Source: Gerris lacustris (lineage: Eukaryota; Arthropoda; Insecta; Hemiptera; Gerridae). Taken from it: a stretch of 64,000 nucleotides of DNA. The notes under the pieces are model-generated. The model searched no databases and had not been told where the DNA came from. It saw only the letters and a program-made list of their open reading frames with translations. Of the stretch, positions 53,759-64,000 are shown piece by piece; positions within the stretch are counted from its first letter, which is position 1; each line of letters starts with the position of its first letter. The position numbers were made by a program, and so were the translations under genes. The stretch is taken from NCBI GenBank assembly GCA_951217055.1, contig OX578285.1, positions 56,331,102-56,395,101 on the forward strand, given 5' to 3'.

Positions 53759-54403
53759 ACTTTCTCATATAAAGAGAAAGTATTGTGATGCGCGAAAATT
53801 TGATTTTGAGATTTTGATGGATTTACACGTTTTGAGGTCCCCTGAGTCCAAAAAAGTGGTTTTTAAAAAATGTCTGTCTGTCGTCTGTCTGTCGTCTGTC
53901 TGTCGTCTGTCTGTCGTCTGTCTGTCGTCTGTCTGTCGTCTGTCGTCTGTCGTCTGTCGTCTGTGCAGACGCCTGGAGCCTAAACTACTGGGCCGATTTT
54001 GACGAAATTTGGCATACATGTTCAGAAAAATCATACCCCGAGGCGAAATCGAGAAATGAATTTTAGCTCTAATTTTGGGGGCGCTACCCCCCAAAAACTC
54101 TGAAAAAACCTGAAAAAAATTATTTCTCGAAAACGGTTCCGACGATTTTGATTAAAAAATTCTAAAATGTAGTCCATTTGAATACGAATCCAACGATATA
54201 AGCCGTTTTCCCGGGAAAAATCTAGTTCCTGAGAAATTAGCATAAAACGCGGATGGAGAGAGCCCGGGTTCGATTCCCCGCCCAGGAAAAGTTATTTTTA
54301 TGATAGATTTTGATGAAATCTTCAATAATATTTAAATGTACATTTGAAAACTAATAAATGAAAACACTGGGCTAAGTAAATATAAACTCGTATATGAGAA
54401 AGT
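53759..54403 (-). mobile_element. X-family related element with 12-bp TIR
   Basis: ACTTTCTCATAT (53759-53770) faces ATATGAGAAAGT (54392-54403). The body matches the proximal half of the copy at 26270-27456: GAAAGTATTGTGATG, GAAATTTGGCATACATGTTC, AAATCATACCCCGAGGCGAA, the B-box-like GGGTTCGATTCCCC (54266-54279) and GTTATTTTTATGATAGATTT. After the TIR comes CTCGGACCGATTTTTTT, like the outer end of longer X copies. No conserved frame. Confidence 0.65.
53873..53966. repeat. (GTCTGTCT-GTC)n expansion
   Basis: CTGTCTGTCGT recurs at 11-bp then 7-bp steps inside the X-related element. It produces apparent frames on both strands that are not genes. The related copy at 26390 has a single unit. Confidence 0.9.
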
Positions 54404-54409
54404 TTGTCT

Positions 54410-56020
54410 GAGTTGTCTCGGACCGATTTTTTTTTGTTTTAGTCCCGTTCAGGAGTATGGTCATCACAGGACAGGGTTTATCCGGCCTATTCACTCATCT
54501 ATAATGATTTTATTTACTAAGAAAATATCAAAAATGTCGTAAAATAATTCTCAAGATTCTTAACCAATTTGTCTTTTCATGGTTGAATTGTATTAATTAA
54601 ACCTAGGAGTATTATGGGGAATATAGTCACTTCGTTTCAATGTTTAATATTGAAAAAATTGATATAGTTAATCGTGCATTTCAAGGGGATCGATACTTTT
54701 TTTTAAGATAAGAAGTGCTTCTATAATCTTCAAAACAATCTCGTCATTCTCTACGAATGCCCAAGGCATTAGTAGTATTCACAAATGACAGTATTTACAT
54801 GTACTACAATGTCGGTAAATCCTTTATATTCGGATCCCTGTGTTTTTATGTCCATCTGTTGGCCGGAGGCTTTTGAATAATCAAAATAGAGGGTGGACAG
54901 TCGTTGTTCTTGAGTAGCTTAGCCGGTTTATAAACTACGGCAAATTGAAATGGATGTCGAAATTAATTATATGTATACTCTCTCGTCTTCTCCTATTATA
55001 ATTTCTCCCTTATTTTAAGAATTAACGTTAAATAAATCCGATTTAAATGATTTAATTCAGCAACTTTCTTATTATTATCCTTTATATTGGATTTCTACGA
55101 CGAATTGATGAATAATCATTAACCGTTCTAATGAATTCACAATTAAAAAGTCGAATTAAGTAACAATGATTTATGGGGAAGCGTAGAAGGAAGAATGTTT
55201 TATTCTGACAATTCAAGGTGTTTAAGTCTATCAGAAAGGGCCAACAGAAGAAGGATATTGAGGAATATCCTGTGAGGAAATAGGGCCCTTAGCTTTCGTT
55301 TTCGACCCTATTCCAGCTGCATATGTACATCAGTCGTTTGTTTCCCATCGTATCTTGTGCTCTCTCTTGTTTTCAAACTGATGAAGCAATTATACTTTCT
55401 TTTCAATATCGATCGATAATTTTTTCTAGTCGATGTAAAATTTAACCAACTAGTTATAACTAATGAAATAGATAAGGGCCAAACTGTAAAAAAAAAAAAC
55501 ATTGTTGATGTCTTATTACAAATCTGTTTCTTATTTGTATTATTACATTTTTAGTCAAACGAGGAAATAAAGGTACAGAAGTGTCCTTCTTTAAACTTTT
55601 TATGTAATTTACAGTGAAGTTTACTTTTCCGATTAAAATATTGTGATTGATTTTAATAATTGATGCATGATATGCATTGAAATGTTGATATGTGCGGATT
55701 CAATGTCCAAAACGTATCCATGATTCAATGTTTTTTCATGAAATGGAGAATATTAGTTTTTTTTTTATTGATACTACATATTTTAAATTTTAAGACCTGT
55801 TGATGGATAAGTTCCATGACGTCATAATTTAATTTTTGTAGCTTAACAGAACGGACACATTGTTAGCTGTTACCTTTTCTTCCCCTTTTGCTATAGACGT
55901 CGTATTAAATGCATCTATCTCAATCAATAACCTTCCTACAATAAAGCATGACACGCTGTCACCACTCTTACACTAAACAATAGATATCATCCATAAACAT
56001 CCCTCTGCCCTTTCCCCCAA
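54410..56020. other. AT-rich unique stretch, no gene seen
   Basis: No repeat or recognisable frame. Confidence 0.45.
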
Positions 56021-56026
56021 ATACAG

Positions 56027-56336
56027 TGTAACCTCACTATAATAAGGGGCTCGGGGTTGTCCGCTTTTACAAAAGTCCGTTCTATAACAAATAATTATTT
56101 CAAATTATAATGCGAAAGGGTGTAAGTCAGTGAAAGTACAGTAGTTAGTTGTAAAAAGTGTTTATTAGACGGCAAATAAAAGATAGTCTTAAACATAGGT
56201 TGAATGGATAGATTTGACGAATACTAACAAAACAGAATTGGATTTTTTGGGTCGGGTGGCAAATCGTGGAATTTCATAGAAATACTCGTATTGTTTTTTG
56301 TCCGTTATAGAAGGGTCCGTTAGTGTGAGAATCTAC
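56027..56336. mobile_element. Possible pogo/Tigger-like MITE
   Basis: CAGTGTAACCTCACTATAAT begins a stretch whose far end reads TCCGTTATAGAAGGGTCCGT-TAGTGTGAGA, a degenerate complement. CAGT.GAACCTC.(A/C)TA starts are typical of pogo/Tigger ends. The inverted match is poor, so the call is tentative. Confidence 0.35.
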
Positions 56337-56439
56337 TATATATATGTATAATCTATAGTTTTACTTATATGTATTGTATATGTAATTATAATCGACTTTT
56401 TTTTACTATTGAAAAAATGCATTTAAATTCTTAAATTGA

Positions 56440-57460
56440 TAAATATTCATTTGTTGGCTTGCTTACTTGATACTATGTTTAATTGTTAGCTAGTTCACTA
56501 GTTGATTCGTTATTTTGTTGTCTTGCTAATTTGTTACTATGTTTAACTGTTAGCTAGTTCACAAGTTGATTTGTTATCTTGTTGACTTGCAAATTTGTTA
56601 CTATGTTTAACTGTTAGCTAGTTCACTAGTTGATTCGTTACCTTGTTGACTTGCTAATTTGTTACTATGTTTAACTGTTAGCTAGTTCACAAGTTGATTT
56701 GTTATCTTGTTGACTTGTTAATTTGTTACTATGTTTAACTGTTAGCTAGTTCACTAGTTGATTCGTTATCTTGTTGACTTGCTAATTTGTTACTATGTTT
56801 AACTGTTAGCTAGTTCACTAGTTGATTCGTTATTTTTTTGTCTTGCTAATTTGTTACTATGTTTAACTGTTAGCTAGTTCACAAGTTGATTTGTTATCTT
56901 GTTGACTTGTTAATTTGTTACTATGTTTAACTGTTAGCTAGTTCACTACTTGATTCGTTATCTTGTTGACTTGCAAATTTGTTACTATGTTTAACTGTTA
57001 GCTAGTTCACTAGTTGATTCGTTATCTTGTTGACTTGCTAATTTGTTACTATGTTTAACTGTTAGCTAGTTCACTAGTTGATTCGTTATCTTGTTGACTT
57101 GCTAATTTGTTACTATGTTTAACTGTTAGCTAGTTCACTAGTTGATTCGTTATCTTGTTGACTTGCTAATTTGTTACTATGTTTAACTGTTAGCTAGTTC
57201 ACTAGTTGATTCGTTGTCTTGTTGGCTTGCTAATTTATTAATATATTAATTGTTAGTTTGTTCCCTAGTTGATTCGTTATCTTGTTGGCTTGCTAATTTG
57301 TTACTATGTTTAACTGTTAGCTTGTTCACTAGTTGATTCGTTATCTTGTTGGTTTCCTGACTTGTTACTTTGTTTTCTTGATATTTTGTTAAATTGTTTA
57401 TTAGTTTACTCGTTAGATTGTTTACTTGTAGTTTAGATTTCTTGTTTCTTTGCATATTTA
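56440..57460. repeat. 64-bp tandem array, about 15 copies
   Basis: ATGTTTAACTGTTAGCTAGT starts units near 56539, 56603 and 56667 onward at a 64-bp period, with TTGATTCGTTATCTTGTTGA between. The middle is well conserved and the right end decays (57236-57450). The frame at 57246-57455 is a by-product of the repeat. Confidence 0.95.
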
Positions 57461-58430
57461 ATCTTATAGGGATTGGAAAATCACCAGATATATCGGTGTT
57501 TAGATGTGGATCCTTGGTTGTAGATGAGGTACATAGTTCCCATTGCTGATCAGAATAGATTTTATTTTATTTTTGGGTGTTGGAAGCATTTTGAAGGATC
57601 TTAACTAGAAGAAATTATTGCAACTTCAAATGAAAAAAATAAAATAAATAAATTTCAGCCTTAACAATATTTTTACACAAATGAATTCGAAATTTCGGGA
57701 TTTACATTCATTAAGACGTGGTTTGGTAGGATGTAACCATGTTCCATACATAAAATCTAGAGTGATGTTGTGAATTAAATAACCTATTACCTGAGAGAAT
57801 GAATGCTAAGTGATTCACACTTTTTTGATAATAGATTACAGAGAATAATCATGTTTTTTTTTTTTTTTTTTTTTGTTCCTGACCATATGCATAAGAATAA
57901 AAATTTACAACTATACTAGGTTCTTTTTAATACTTGTGTCTAAGTTAGGAGATGCATGCCTGTCAACAATAGGACCTGGATTAAGACGATTAAGGAAACA
58001 ACGGAGCTGTTTGGAATACTGAAAGAAGCCGGACTATAAGAGAAACGACTAAAAAGGATTTAGTGATTAGAGTCGAACACAAAGGCTACATCAAGAAAAG
58101 CTTACAGAGAACAGAAGGTTGGAAAGAACAACAACTCAACAGAGTCTAAGTCGTAACATCAAAAGACCTCTTGTCTTGGATCCATTCATAAGAAACAGAT
58201 AATAATGAATCAAGGGTTAGCTAAGGAAAACCAATACCGGACTTCCCAGCACCTACGGCTTATAGCTTAGTGTATTAGTGGACCTTATGAATCACTCGAA
58301 TGTTCTACGTACTACGTATCTCTTATACGCATCGCGATTGATTATGTAATTACTATGTATATTTTTTTTTGTTTTTTGTTTAAGAAAAATACCCATGTGC
58401 ATTGGATTCAGTTACAAAATGTGTTTTTGT
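57461..58430. other. Unique stretch with poly-T tract
   Basis: A T-run lies at 57855-57874. Contains the possible retroelement remnant at 57971-58039. Otherwise nothing recognised. Confidence 0.4.
57971..58039 (+). pseudogene. Possible retroelement C-terminal remnant
   Basis: Translates as RTWIKTIKETTELFGILKEA + GL before a stop. Further in-frame pieces follow to about 58150 with more stops. The WI..IKET..LFGI.KE pattern recalls C-terminal tails of insect retroelement proteins. Very short, so weak. Confidence 0.25.
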
Positions 58431-58895
58431 GGATCTTATAAATTACTCGTTTTTAAAGATAATTTTTAATCATATAATTACGAATTACTAACTAACTCTG
58501 TGGCTCAACAGCGCGTCAGTGGGACTAAGCCTGCCAAAGGAAGGGCTTATAAAACTATATATTTCATGGATTACACGGGGTTAGAGGTGGTTAGAGATCT
58601 TATAAATTACTCGTTTTTAAAGATAATTTTTAATCATATAATTACGAATTACTAACTAACTCTGTGGCTCAACAGCGCGTCAGTGGGACTAAGCCTGCCA
58701 AAGAAAGGGCTTATAAAACTATATATTTCATGGATTACACGGGGTTAGAGATCTTATAAATTACTCGTTTTTAAAGATAATTTTTAATCATATAATTACG
58801 AATTACTAACTCTGTGGCTCAACAGCGCGTCATTGCGGGACTAAGCCTGCCAAAGAAAGGGCTTATAAAACTATTATTCATGGATTACACGGGGT
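58431..58895. repeat. Three tandem copies of a SINE-like unit, about 157 bp
   Basis: GATCTTATAAATTACTCGTT, ATCATATAATTACGAATTAC, CTGTGGCTCAACAGCGCGTC, CTAAGCCTGCCAAAG and CATGGATTACACGGGGTTAG recur three times (starts near 58434, 58594 and 58751). TGGCTCAACAGC resembles a pol III A box. The third unit runs into the complete repeat that follows. Confidence 0.9.
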
Positions 58896-59145
58896 TAGTG
58901 TTTCACTCTATCAGTTGTATAAACCTTATAAATGGCATACACAACCAGTTAGTTGCCACTTCACATAAGCAGCAACCCACTTATATGGTAATGCTGGTTG
59001 AACACCGAGCGGGGGGGGAGGGGGCAGGTCTAGGAATTGAACCTTGATAAACGGTCACCCATCCAAATGGTGACCACGCACAATGCTCTTCTTTATTGAT
59101 AGGACAACCATGTTCTCCTATTCGAGCTACCGAGGCCCCCATCTA
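58751..59145 (-). repeat. Interspersed repeat with 5S-like box, copy 2
   Basis: Continues from the third tandem unit through AGTTGTATAAACCTTATAAA, CACTTCACATAAGCAGCAAC, a G-run, the 5S-like box and GATAGGACAACCATGTTCTC. The order of blocks is as in 6890-7235. Confidence 0.65.
59052..59090 (-). promoter_or_regulatory. 5S rRNA-like internal promoter module
   Basis: Minus strand: AGCATTGTGCGTGGTCACCA then TTTGGATGGGTGACCGTT. The C-box part (TTGGATGGGTGACCG) is exact to the 5S consensus; the A-box side is more diverged. Confidence 0.6.
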
Positions 59146-59950
59146 GTAATTACGAATTACTAAGCAACGTAATGTTCTTTAAGCAAAATACCTGAGTGCA
59201 TTGTATTCAGTTATCAATTTTGTTTTAATAGATCTTATGAATCACTTGTTTTTTTTAAACGGTTTACGGATCACTGTTATAATAATGGAATTTCGAATTA
59301 CTGATTTTACATAGAAATTCTTGGCAGGATATTGGATATGATGTATATTTTTCAAGTAATCATATATATGAAAACAAAATAAGGATTTTCGTGAGATCAA
59401 AGCATTTCCATGTAAGTGTTAATATAAACGACATTTTACTTAAATTTTAAAGTATAAGAAATCGATATATTTAGTATTTAGTGACATTCGAATGGTTATC
59501 TCGATAAATTGCGATACTTTATTAAACTAGGACAAACAGTGTTGTTTATGAATTCATTTTCAACCTACGTAAGTTATTTGAAATTATATTTTTGTTTCCG
59601 GTTGTATTATATTGACTTGGATTTTATAGGTGACATAGCTACTTGAAAAAATATCAATGGTCAAAGCGTGCCTGCTGTATGTTGTTAGATTACCAGATGA
59701 AGCTTTTATTTATTTATTTTTCTACCTTCCTCTTTTGTAATAATTTGTATTTGATATTTTAAAGTGTTATTATCAAAGAAGCAATATTTGTTTTAAAGAA
59801 AATATCCTATCATAGTTGATAAACAATGCTATTGACTACACTGCAAATCTGTATGGGGATCTAATATAGATTACTGTCAGTGTTTAGAATTTAAGGCAGC
59901 AAGGAAGTCTTGACTATCTTGAATACACTGGTCTGGTCTCGCATTTCTCG
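59146..59950. other. AT-rich unique stretch, no gene seen
   Basis: A decayed echo of the SINE-like unit lies near 59165-59260 (TGCATTGTATTCAGTTA). Otherwise nothing. Confidence 0.4.
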
Positions 59951-59954
59951 GTAC

Positions 59955-59989
59955 GATCAATATTGTCGCCGTGTTCGACAATATTGATC
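59955..59989. other. Hairpin with 14-bp perfect stem
   Basis: GATCAATATTGTCG and CGACAATATTGATC are separated by a 7-base loop, within 25 bp of the large palindrome. Confidence 0.9.
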
Positions 59990-60011
59990 TCAATTCCCTG
60001 AGAGATTCGAA

Positions 60012-60204
60012 ACTATAGTTTGTGCCAAGCCAAATGTTTGTTAGTACGTTGACAAGACGGGGAAGTGCAAAAAAAATGGGATGGGGAGCCAATGAAAGAT
60101 TAGGATTTTATAAAATCCTAATCTTTCATTGGCTCCCCATCCCATTTTTTGCACTTCCCCGCTTTCTCAACGCACTAACAAACATTTGGCACAAACTGTA
60201 GATA
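60012..60204. other. Zero-spacer long palindrome, arms about 95 bp
   Basis: Centre at 60110/60111 (TAGGATTTTA|TAAAATCCTA). Both arms contain AATCTTTCATTGGCTCCCCA, TGCACTTCCCCG and AACAAACATTTGGC (or complement). The arms differ at only a few places: an A-run length, GTCTTG/GCTTTC, GTA/GCA and a 5-bp repeat. The frame at 59877-60092 ends inside the left arm and is unsupported. Confidence 0.95.
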
Positions 60205-60800
60205 ACTTTTAGTGTTCGGCCTTTTCGAACACCAAAAACTCATATAAAGTTCCTAGAAAATCCCTAAAAACTAACGTGACAAAACAATGGAGTAATGTGA
60301 TACCAATTCTGCAACGAACGAAAAAAGCCATTCTCTAGTTAAGTTACAGAGTAATTTCATAAAATATAGATAATGGAGTTGAATCTTCGTATTTTGCTTA
60401 CGTTAACCGGAAATCTTTCCCACGATTTTAGAGGTCTCTGATATCGCAGAGCCGAAATATGTCATTCCTACTTTTTATTTTAAAGAAATTATATTTATCT
60501 TATCTATAGTTCTTATGATTTCTCGTTTTTTGTACAACTTTAATTTATGTTGAAGCACCAAGATGATTAGACTTTCCTATTGAATGATTTTTATTCCTCG
60601 ACATTGTACTGTTATTTAATATTTTCTGAGTTAAACTGCAAGTTTATCCTGATTCTTTGTAAAGAGAAGTTGTTCGGCAGGTTACTGGGGAGCAGTAACC
60701 TGAAAGAGCTTAGTTTTATTAACGCTGGACTCCAACTACTAGATTTTATACATTTTTATTGCTTGTCTTTTTTATAACTTAAATTTAGTGGCGGAATCAT
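60205..60800. other. AT-rich unique stretch, no gene seen
   Basis: No repeat or frame of note. Confidence 0.45.
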
Positions 60801-60805
60801 GACTG

Positions 60806-60807
60806 TT

Positions 60808-60901
<94 letters not shown>

Positions 60902-60914
60902 GTGTGTGTGTGTG
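60806..60914. repeat. (TA)n with (TG)n end
   Basis: About 45 TA units, one interruption, then seven GT units. Confidence 0.95.
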
Positions 60915-61017
60915 TTTAAAAAAATACAAATTTACCACTGTTTAGAATTAGGTTAATAAATCGTCCAGTTATTGCCCACTGTTAGATTTCCGCATGCGCA
61001 GCCAATAAAAACTTCAG

Positions 61018-61018
<1 letters not shown>

Positions 61019-61110
<92 letters not shown>
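61019..61110. repeat. (TA)n microsatellite
   Basis: About 45 TA units, 105 bp after the previous tract. Confidence 0.95.
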
Positions 61111-61114
<4 letters not shown>

Positions 61115-61229
61115 CACTATCTAAATTAATAAAAATGTTGCTTATTAAACAAATTTTACTATTTAGAAGAATTAAAGATGTATTTATCAGAGCTTTCGCT
61201 AGTTCAACACAATGTCCATATAATATTAA

Positions 61230-61541
61230 TACTATTTACCGAATAAAGTATCCAAATCAGCTCTCACTGTAGTAACATTGTAAGGCGATAAGTGTTCCTT
61301 TATCTCACTACTTACCCAATAAAGTATCCAAATCAGCCCTCGCTGTAGTAACATTGTAAGGCGTTAAGTATTCCTTTATCTCACTACTTACCCAATAAAG
61401 TATCCAAATCAGCCCTCGCTGTAGTAACATTGTAAGGCGTTAAGTATTCCTTTATCTCACTACTTACCCAATAAAGTATCCAAATCAGCCCTCGCTGTAG
61501 TAACATTGTAAGGCGTTAAGTATTCCTTTATCTCACTACTT
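61230..61541. repeat. 76-bp tandem repeat, four copies
   Basis: AATAAAGTATCCAAATCAGC starts copies at 61242, 61318, 61394 and 61470, with TGTAGTAACATTGTAAGGCG inside. Copies 2-4 are nearly identical; the first differs at about five positions. Confidence 0.95.
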
Positions 61542-61545
61542 AAAC

Positions 61546-62100
61546 GGCATTTTCTCATTTAGCTACTACTATATTTTTTAGGAATTAATAAATTACTAAC
61601 ACACATAAGGGCCGGCCTTTTCTATTTTGAACTAGACATGAGATGCATTTAATACGCACATAAAGAATAAGAACGGGTAATTAAATTTAAATGACAGTAA
61701 AATGTTAACGAATAATTTATAAGTCTAAATGTGATTAGTTTTAAAATAATTCTAACTTCTAACTATTACATTTTTAATCGCCTTTCAACCATTCTTCGAC
61801 TTACGCTCAAAGGTAATAGGTTGATCAACTATTCATGTAGAATCAAAGGCTAAACGTTTCTACAGCACGACTTCATCTCGTAGTGTCATTTCATTCGTGC
61901 TCTTCCTTTTTTATATCTGCACCCTAAAATTTTCTTTGTGTATCTACTGACATTATATACAGTACCTATTAGTTTGCTTTACATTTAGCATTTTTTTCCA
62001 TTCGGGAACATACGTTCTGATGATGACATTATTTCGTCATTAAAGACAGTGGGATCGGCTACTAGTATAAACATCGACTCAATATACTCTACTCTATATA
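61546..62100. other. Unique AT-rich stretch, no gene seen
   Basis: No feature recognised. Confidence 0.45.
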
Positions 62101-62104
62101 ATCT

Positions 62105-62320
<216 letters not shown>

Positions 62321-64000
62321 ATAATCTACAATCTACAATATACCCCTTGTTGAATTGCGACTTTTACCGGATATGTGCGTTGTTTGGACTTAAGCTTCAG
62401 GTGATTTGATATTTGGCTAATTCCCGGGTACTCTTATCCACCATACCCTGTTGGTATTGAATCGTTTGTTATTGTGGTTCCATGATAAACCACTTTAAAC
62501 TTGTCTCCTTGATATTTACTGCGGGTAGATTCCACAAATGTTTCATTATAATACTCGATAAGCGACAAAGAATTGTATAAATATATTTAAACAATAAATT
62601 TAAAGAATAGTCTGCGGTTAAGGAAACAGAAATAAATAACAGTTTCAATAATATAATAGTAAATATTTAATTGTCTATTTAAGAGTGTTTTTAAGAGATA
62701 CGATAAGAAATAGATAAGGTATAGATAAGAGATAAAAGATAGACTGGGATAGTAAAGAGATGAGTCTGAGATGAAGGAGACGCGAGGGCTACACACACGC
62801 AGCCCGCACCGACCCCTTTCCACAACCTTATCAATACCAATAATCCCCATGCAATTATAAAATCCTCTTATCAATTCGTAGCTTGTAAAAATCCCTACTC
62901 GACTGTTAATTTCTATATTTTCTATTCTCGTTGTATTTTATAACAATAATATTTATAGATGAATTTGTCCCGAGTGTCGACGTTCAATATTTTTGAAGAA
63001 ATCTTCAAAACCTGTGTTTGTTTCAGTCGAGATCAAAATATTATAAAAACGATAATATTTTTTTGTAGATTTTTCTCAGATAGAAATGGATATTTCGTTA
63101 TCTGGTATTCTTCCGATTACGCTTCAGTAAGATTAATTAATTAAAAAATTTCTAACACGTGCCATGCTCGTGTGTTTAAATTATATTTTGCTCGGGTTTC
63201 GGTTTTTTTCTTGAACGAGTTCGTTAATCTACAGAAACACTAGTTTTAATTAATTGTGTCGTCCGTATCATTGTCGTTGGTAAAACTTCTATCTTTAAAT
63301 ATTTCACGGATCAATTTAAAGACTAGATATTATGTCTGATGTGTTCAATCTCGTTTGATGGAAGAACTGATTTTTAGACAGGTTTAATATCTCTCAATAG
63401 AGATTGACAGCTGTACAAAATAATATTTTTATTGGTAAGTAGGGTCTAAAGGAAAAAGTTAGAATCTCACTTTTGCGATATTTCGACCCCTCTTTGGGTC
63501 ATCTTCAGGCTGAAAACCATATTTATTGTTAGTAACTCTTATACAGTCGTTATATTTTGTACCATAATACATAATTAAAAATGCTTATATATCTACCTGA
63601 CTAGAAGATTACTATTTCATCCTTTAGTTTTTATAATGTTAAATTTCTTCTAACCTAGGTGGCTATTGTCAATCTGAAATAATAAATCTCTGTTATAGGG
63701 TTGGTTCATGTTAAGTATAATTCAGGTTCTATTGGGTATTAATATTTTGTACTTACTGTTTTTATATGTTTCCTTAAAATTCCATAGATATCCTATGATT
63801 GTCAGTACATTTATTTGTTACAAGTCAACACTCTATTATTAAAAAATACTAATTAAAAAATCCTAATTTTTCACCAAATACAACCTCTCAAGGCATGTCT
63901 GTGCTAATTTGATTAATTTGAATAATTTATCCAGAGTAATTAAGTGTAGATTGGTGTTTTGCTGGCCTAGAGTGACAAAACATCACATGATTGTGACCAG
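62321..64000. other. Unique AT-rich stretch to window end
   Basis: No host gene recognised. A 95-codon minus frame (62587-62874) and a 61-codon plus frame (62959-63144) have no known domain. The hammerhead-like motif at 63481-63508 lies within. Confidence 0.4.
63481..63508 (-). ncRNA. Hammerhead-like half core 3
   Basis: Minus strand: CTGAAGA, stem GACCC / GGGTC with a short loop, then GAAATA. It matches the CUGANGA...GAAA half of a hammerhead. The flanks show no obvious stem I or III pairing, so it may only be the fossil motif seen in many retroelement tails. Confidence 0.3.

Noticed and set aside
53765..54094. Arg/Asp/Gln-rich 109-codon minus frame
   Set aside because: Driven by the GTCTGTCT microsatellite expansion inside an X-related repeat.
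59877..60092. 71-codon minus frame ending in the palindrome
   Set aside because: No family, and its start lies inside the inverted arm. The mirrored arm does not keep the frame.

Overview
This window is eukaryotic, non-coding DNA from an animal nuclear genome. It is AT-rich, has no dense gene content and is packed with short interspersed elements, foldback elements and tandem arrays. Three observations point to an arthropod, most likely an insect and possibly a hemipteran: a non-LTR reverse-transcriptase tail of the kind common in insect genomes, PIF/Harbinger-type elements with a MADF exon, and many long-inverted-repeat MITEs. That assignment rests on general resemblance and is not proven. 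I recognise no intact host protein-coding gene. The only convincing protein similarities belong to mobile elements: an RT C-terminal fragment at 49577-50209, a MADF exon at 30489-30682 and a short Harbinger transposase N-terminus at 30157-30255. A weaker one is a captured exon repeated in three MITE copies.

Layout. 1-7 kb holds diverged minisatellites, the first copy of the 'M' element with a smaller element nested in it, a foldback element, and a large 33-bp minisatellite followed by a 28-bp one. 7-20 kb holds a repeat with a 5S-rRNA-like box, a tRNA-derived SINE, 33-, 75-, 104- and 25-bp arrays, a hairpin-rich unit with hammerhead-like half motifs, a 1,029-bp TA-flanked foldback element and small MITEs. 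20.8-27.5 kb is bracketed by two inverted copies of one long repeat ('X' family), with a third X copy and 83-bp and 74-bp arrays inside. 28-33 kb holds two PIF/Harbinger-type elements, one carrying remnants of both of its genes, and two copies of another SINE-like repeat. 34-42 kb holds two further M copies in inverted orientation, head-to-head tRNA-SINE palindromes and a 539-bp foldback element. 42-53 kb is mostly unique AT-rich DNA with an 8-bp-TSD hAT MITE, the RT fragment inserted into a minisatellite and three GC-richer islands. 53-64 kb holds a hAT-like element, another X copy with a short 12-bp TIR, a 64-bp array, a triplicated SINE-like unit, a zero-spacer palindrome, long TA tracts, a 76-bp array and a long AAT microsatellite.

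The window reads as intergenic or intronic space shaped by repeated insertion and nesting of small non-autonomous elements and by local tandem amplification. The most informative items are those where one element interrupts another (relative ages and clean target-site duplications), the 5S-like boxes shared by two otherwise unrelated repeat families, the head-to-head SINE dimers, and the Harbinger element whose MADF exon still ends at a splice donor. Five GC-richer unique islands (31.0, 33.5, 46.7, 48.8 and 52.2 kb) are the best places to look for host promoters, first exons or conserved regulatory DNA.
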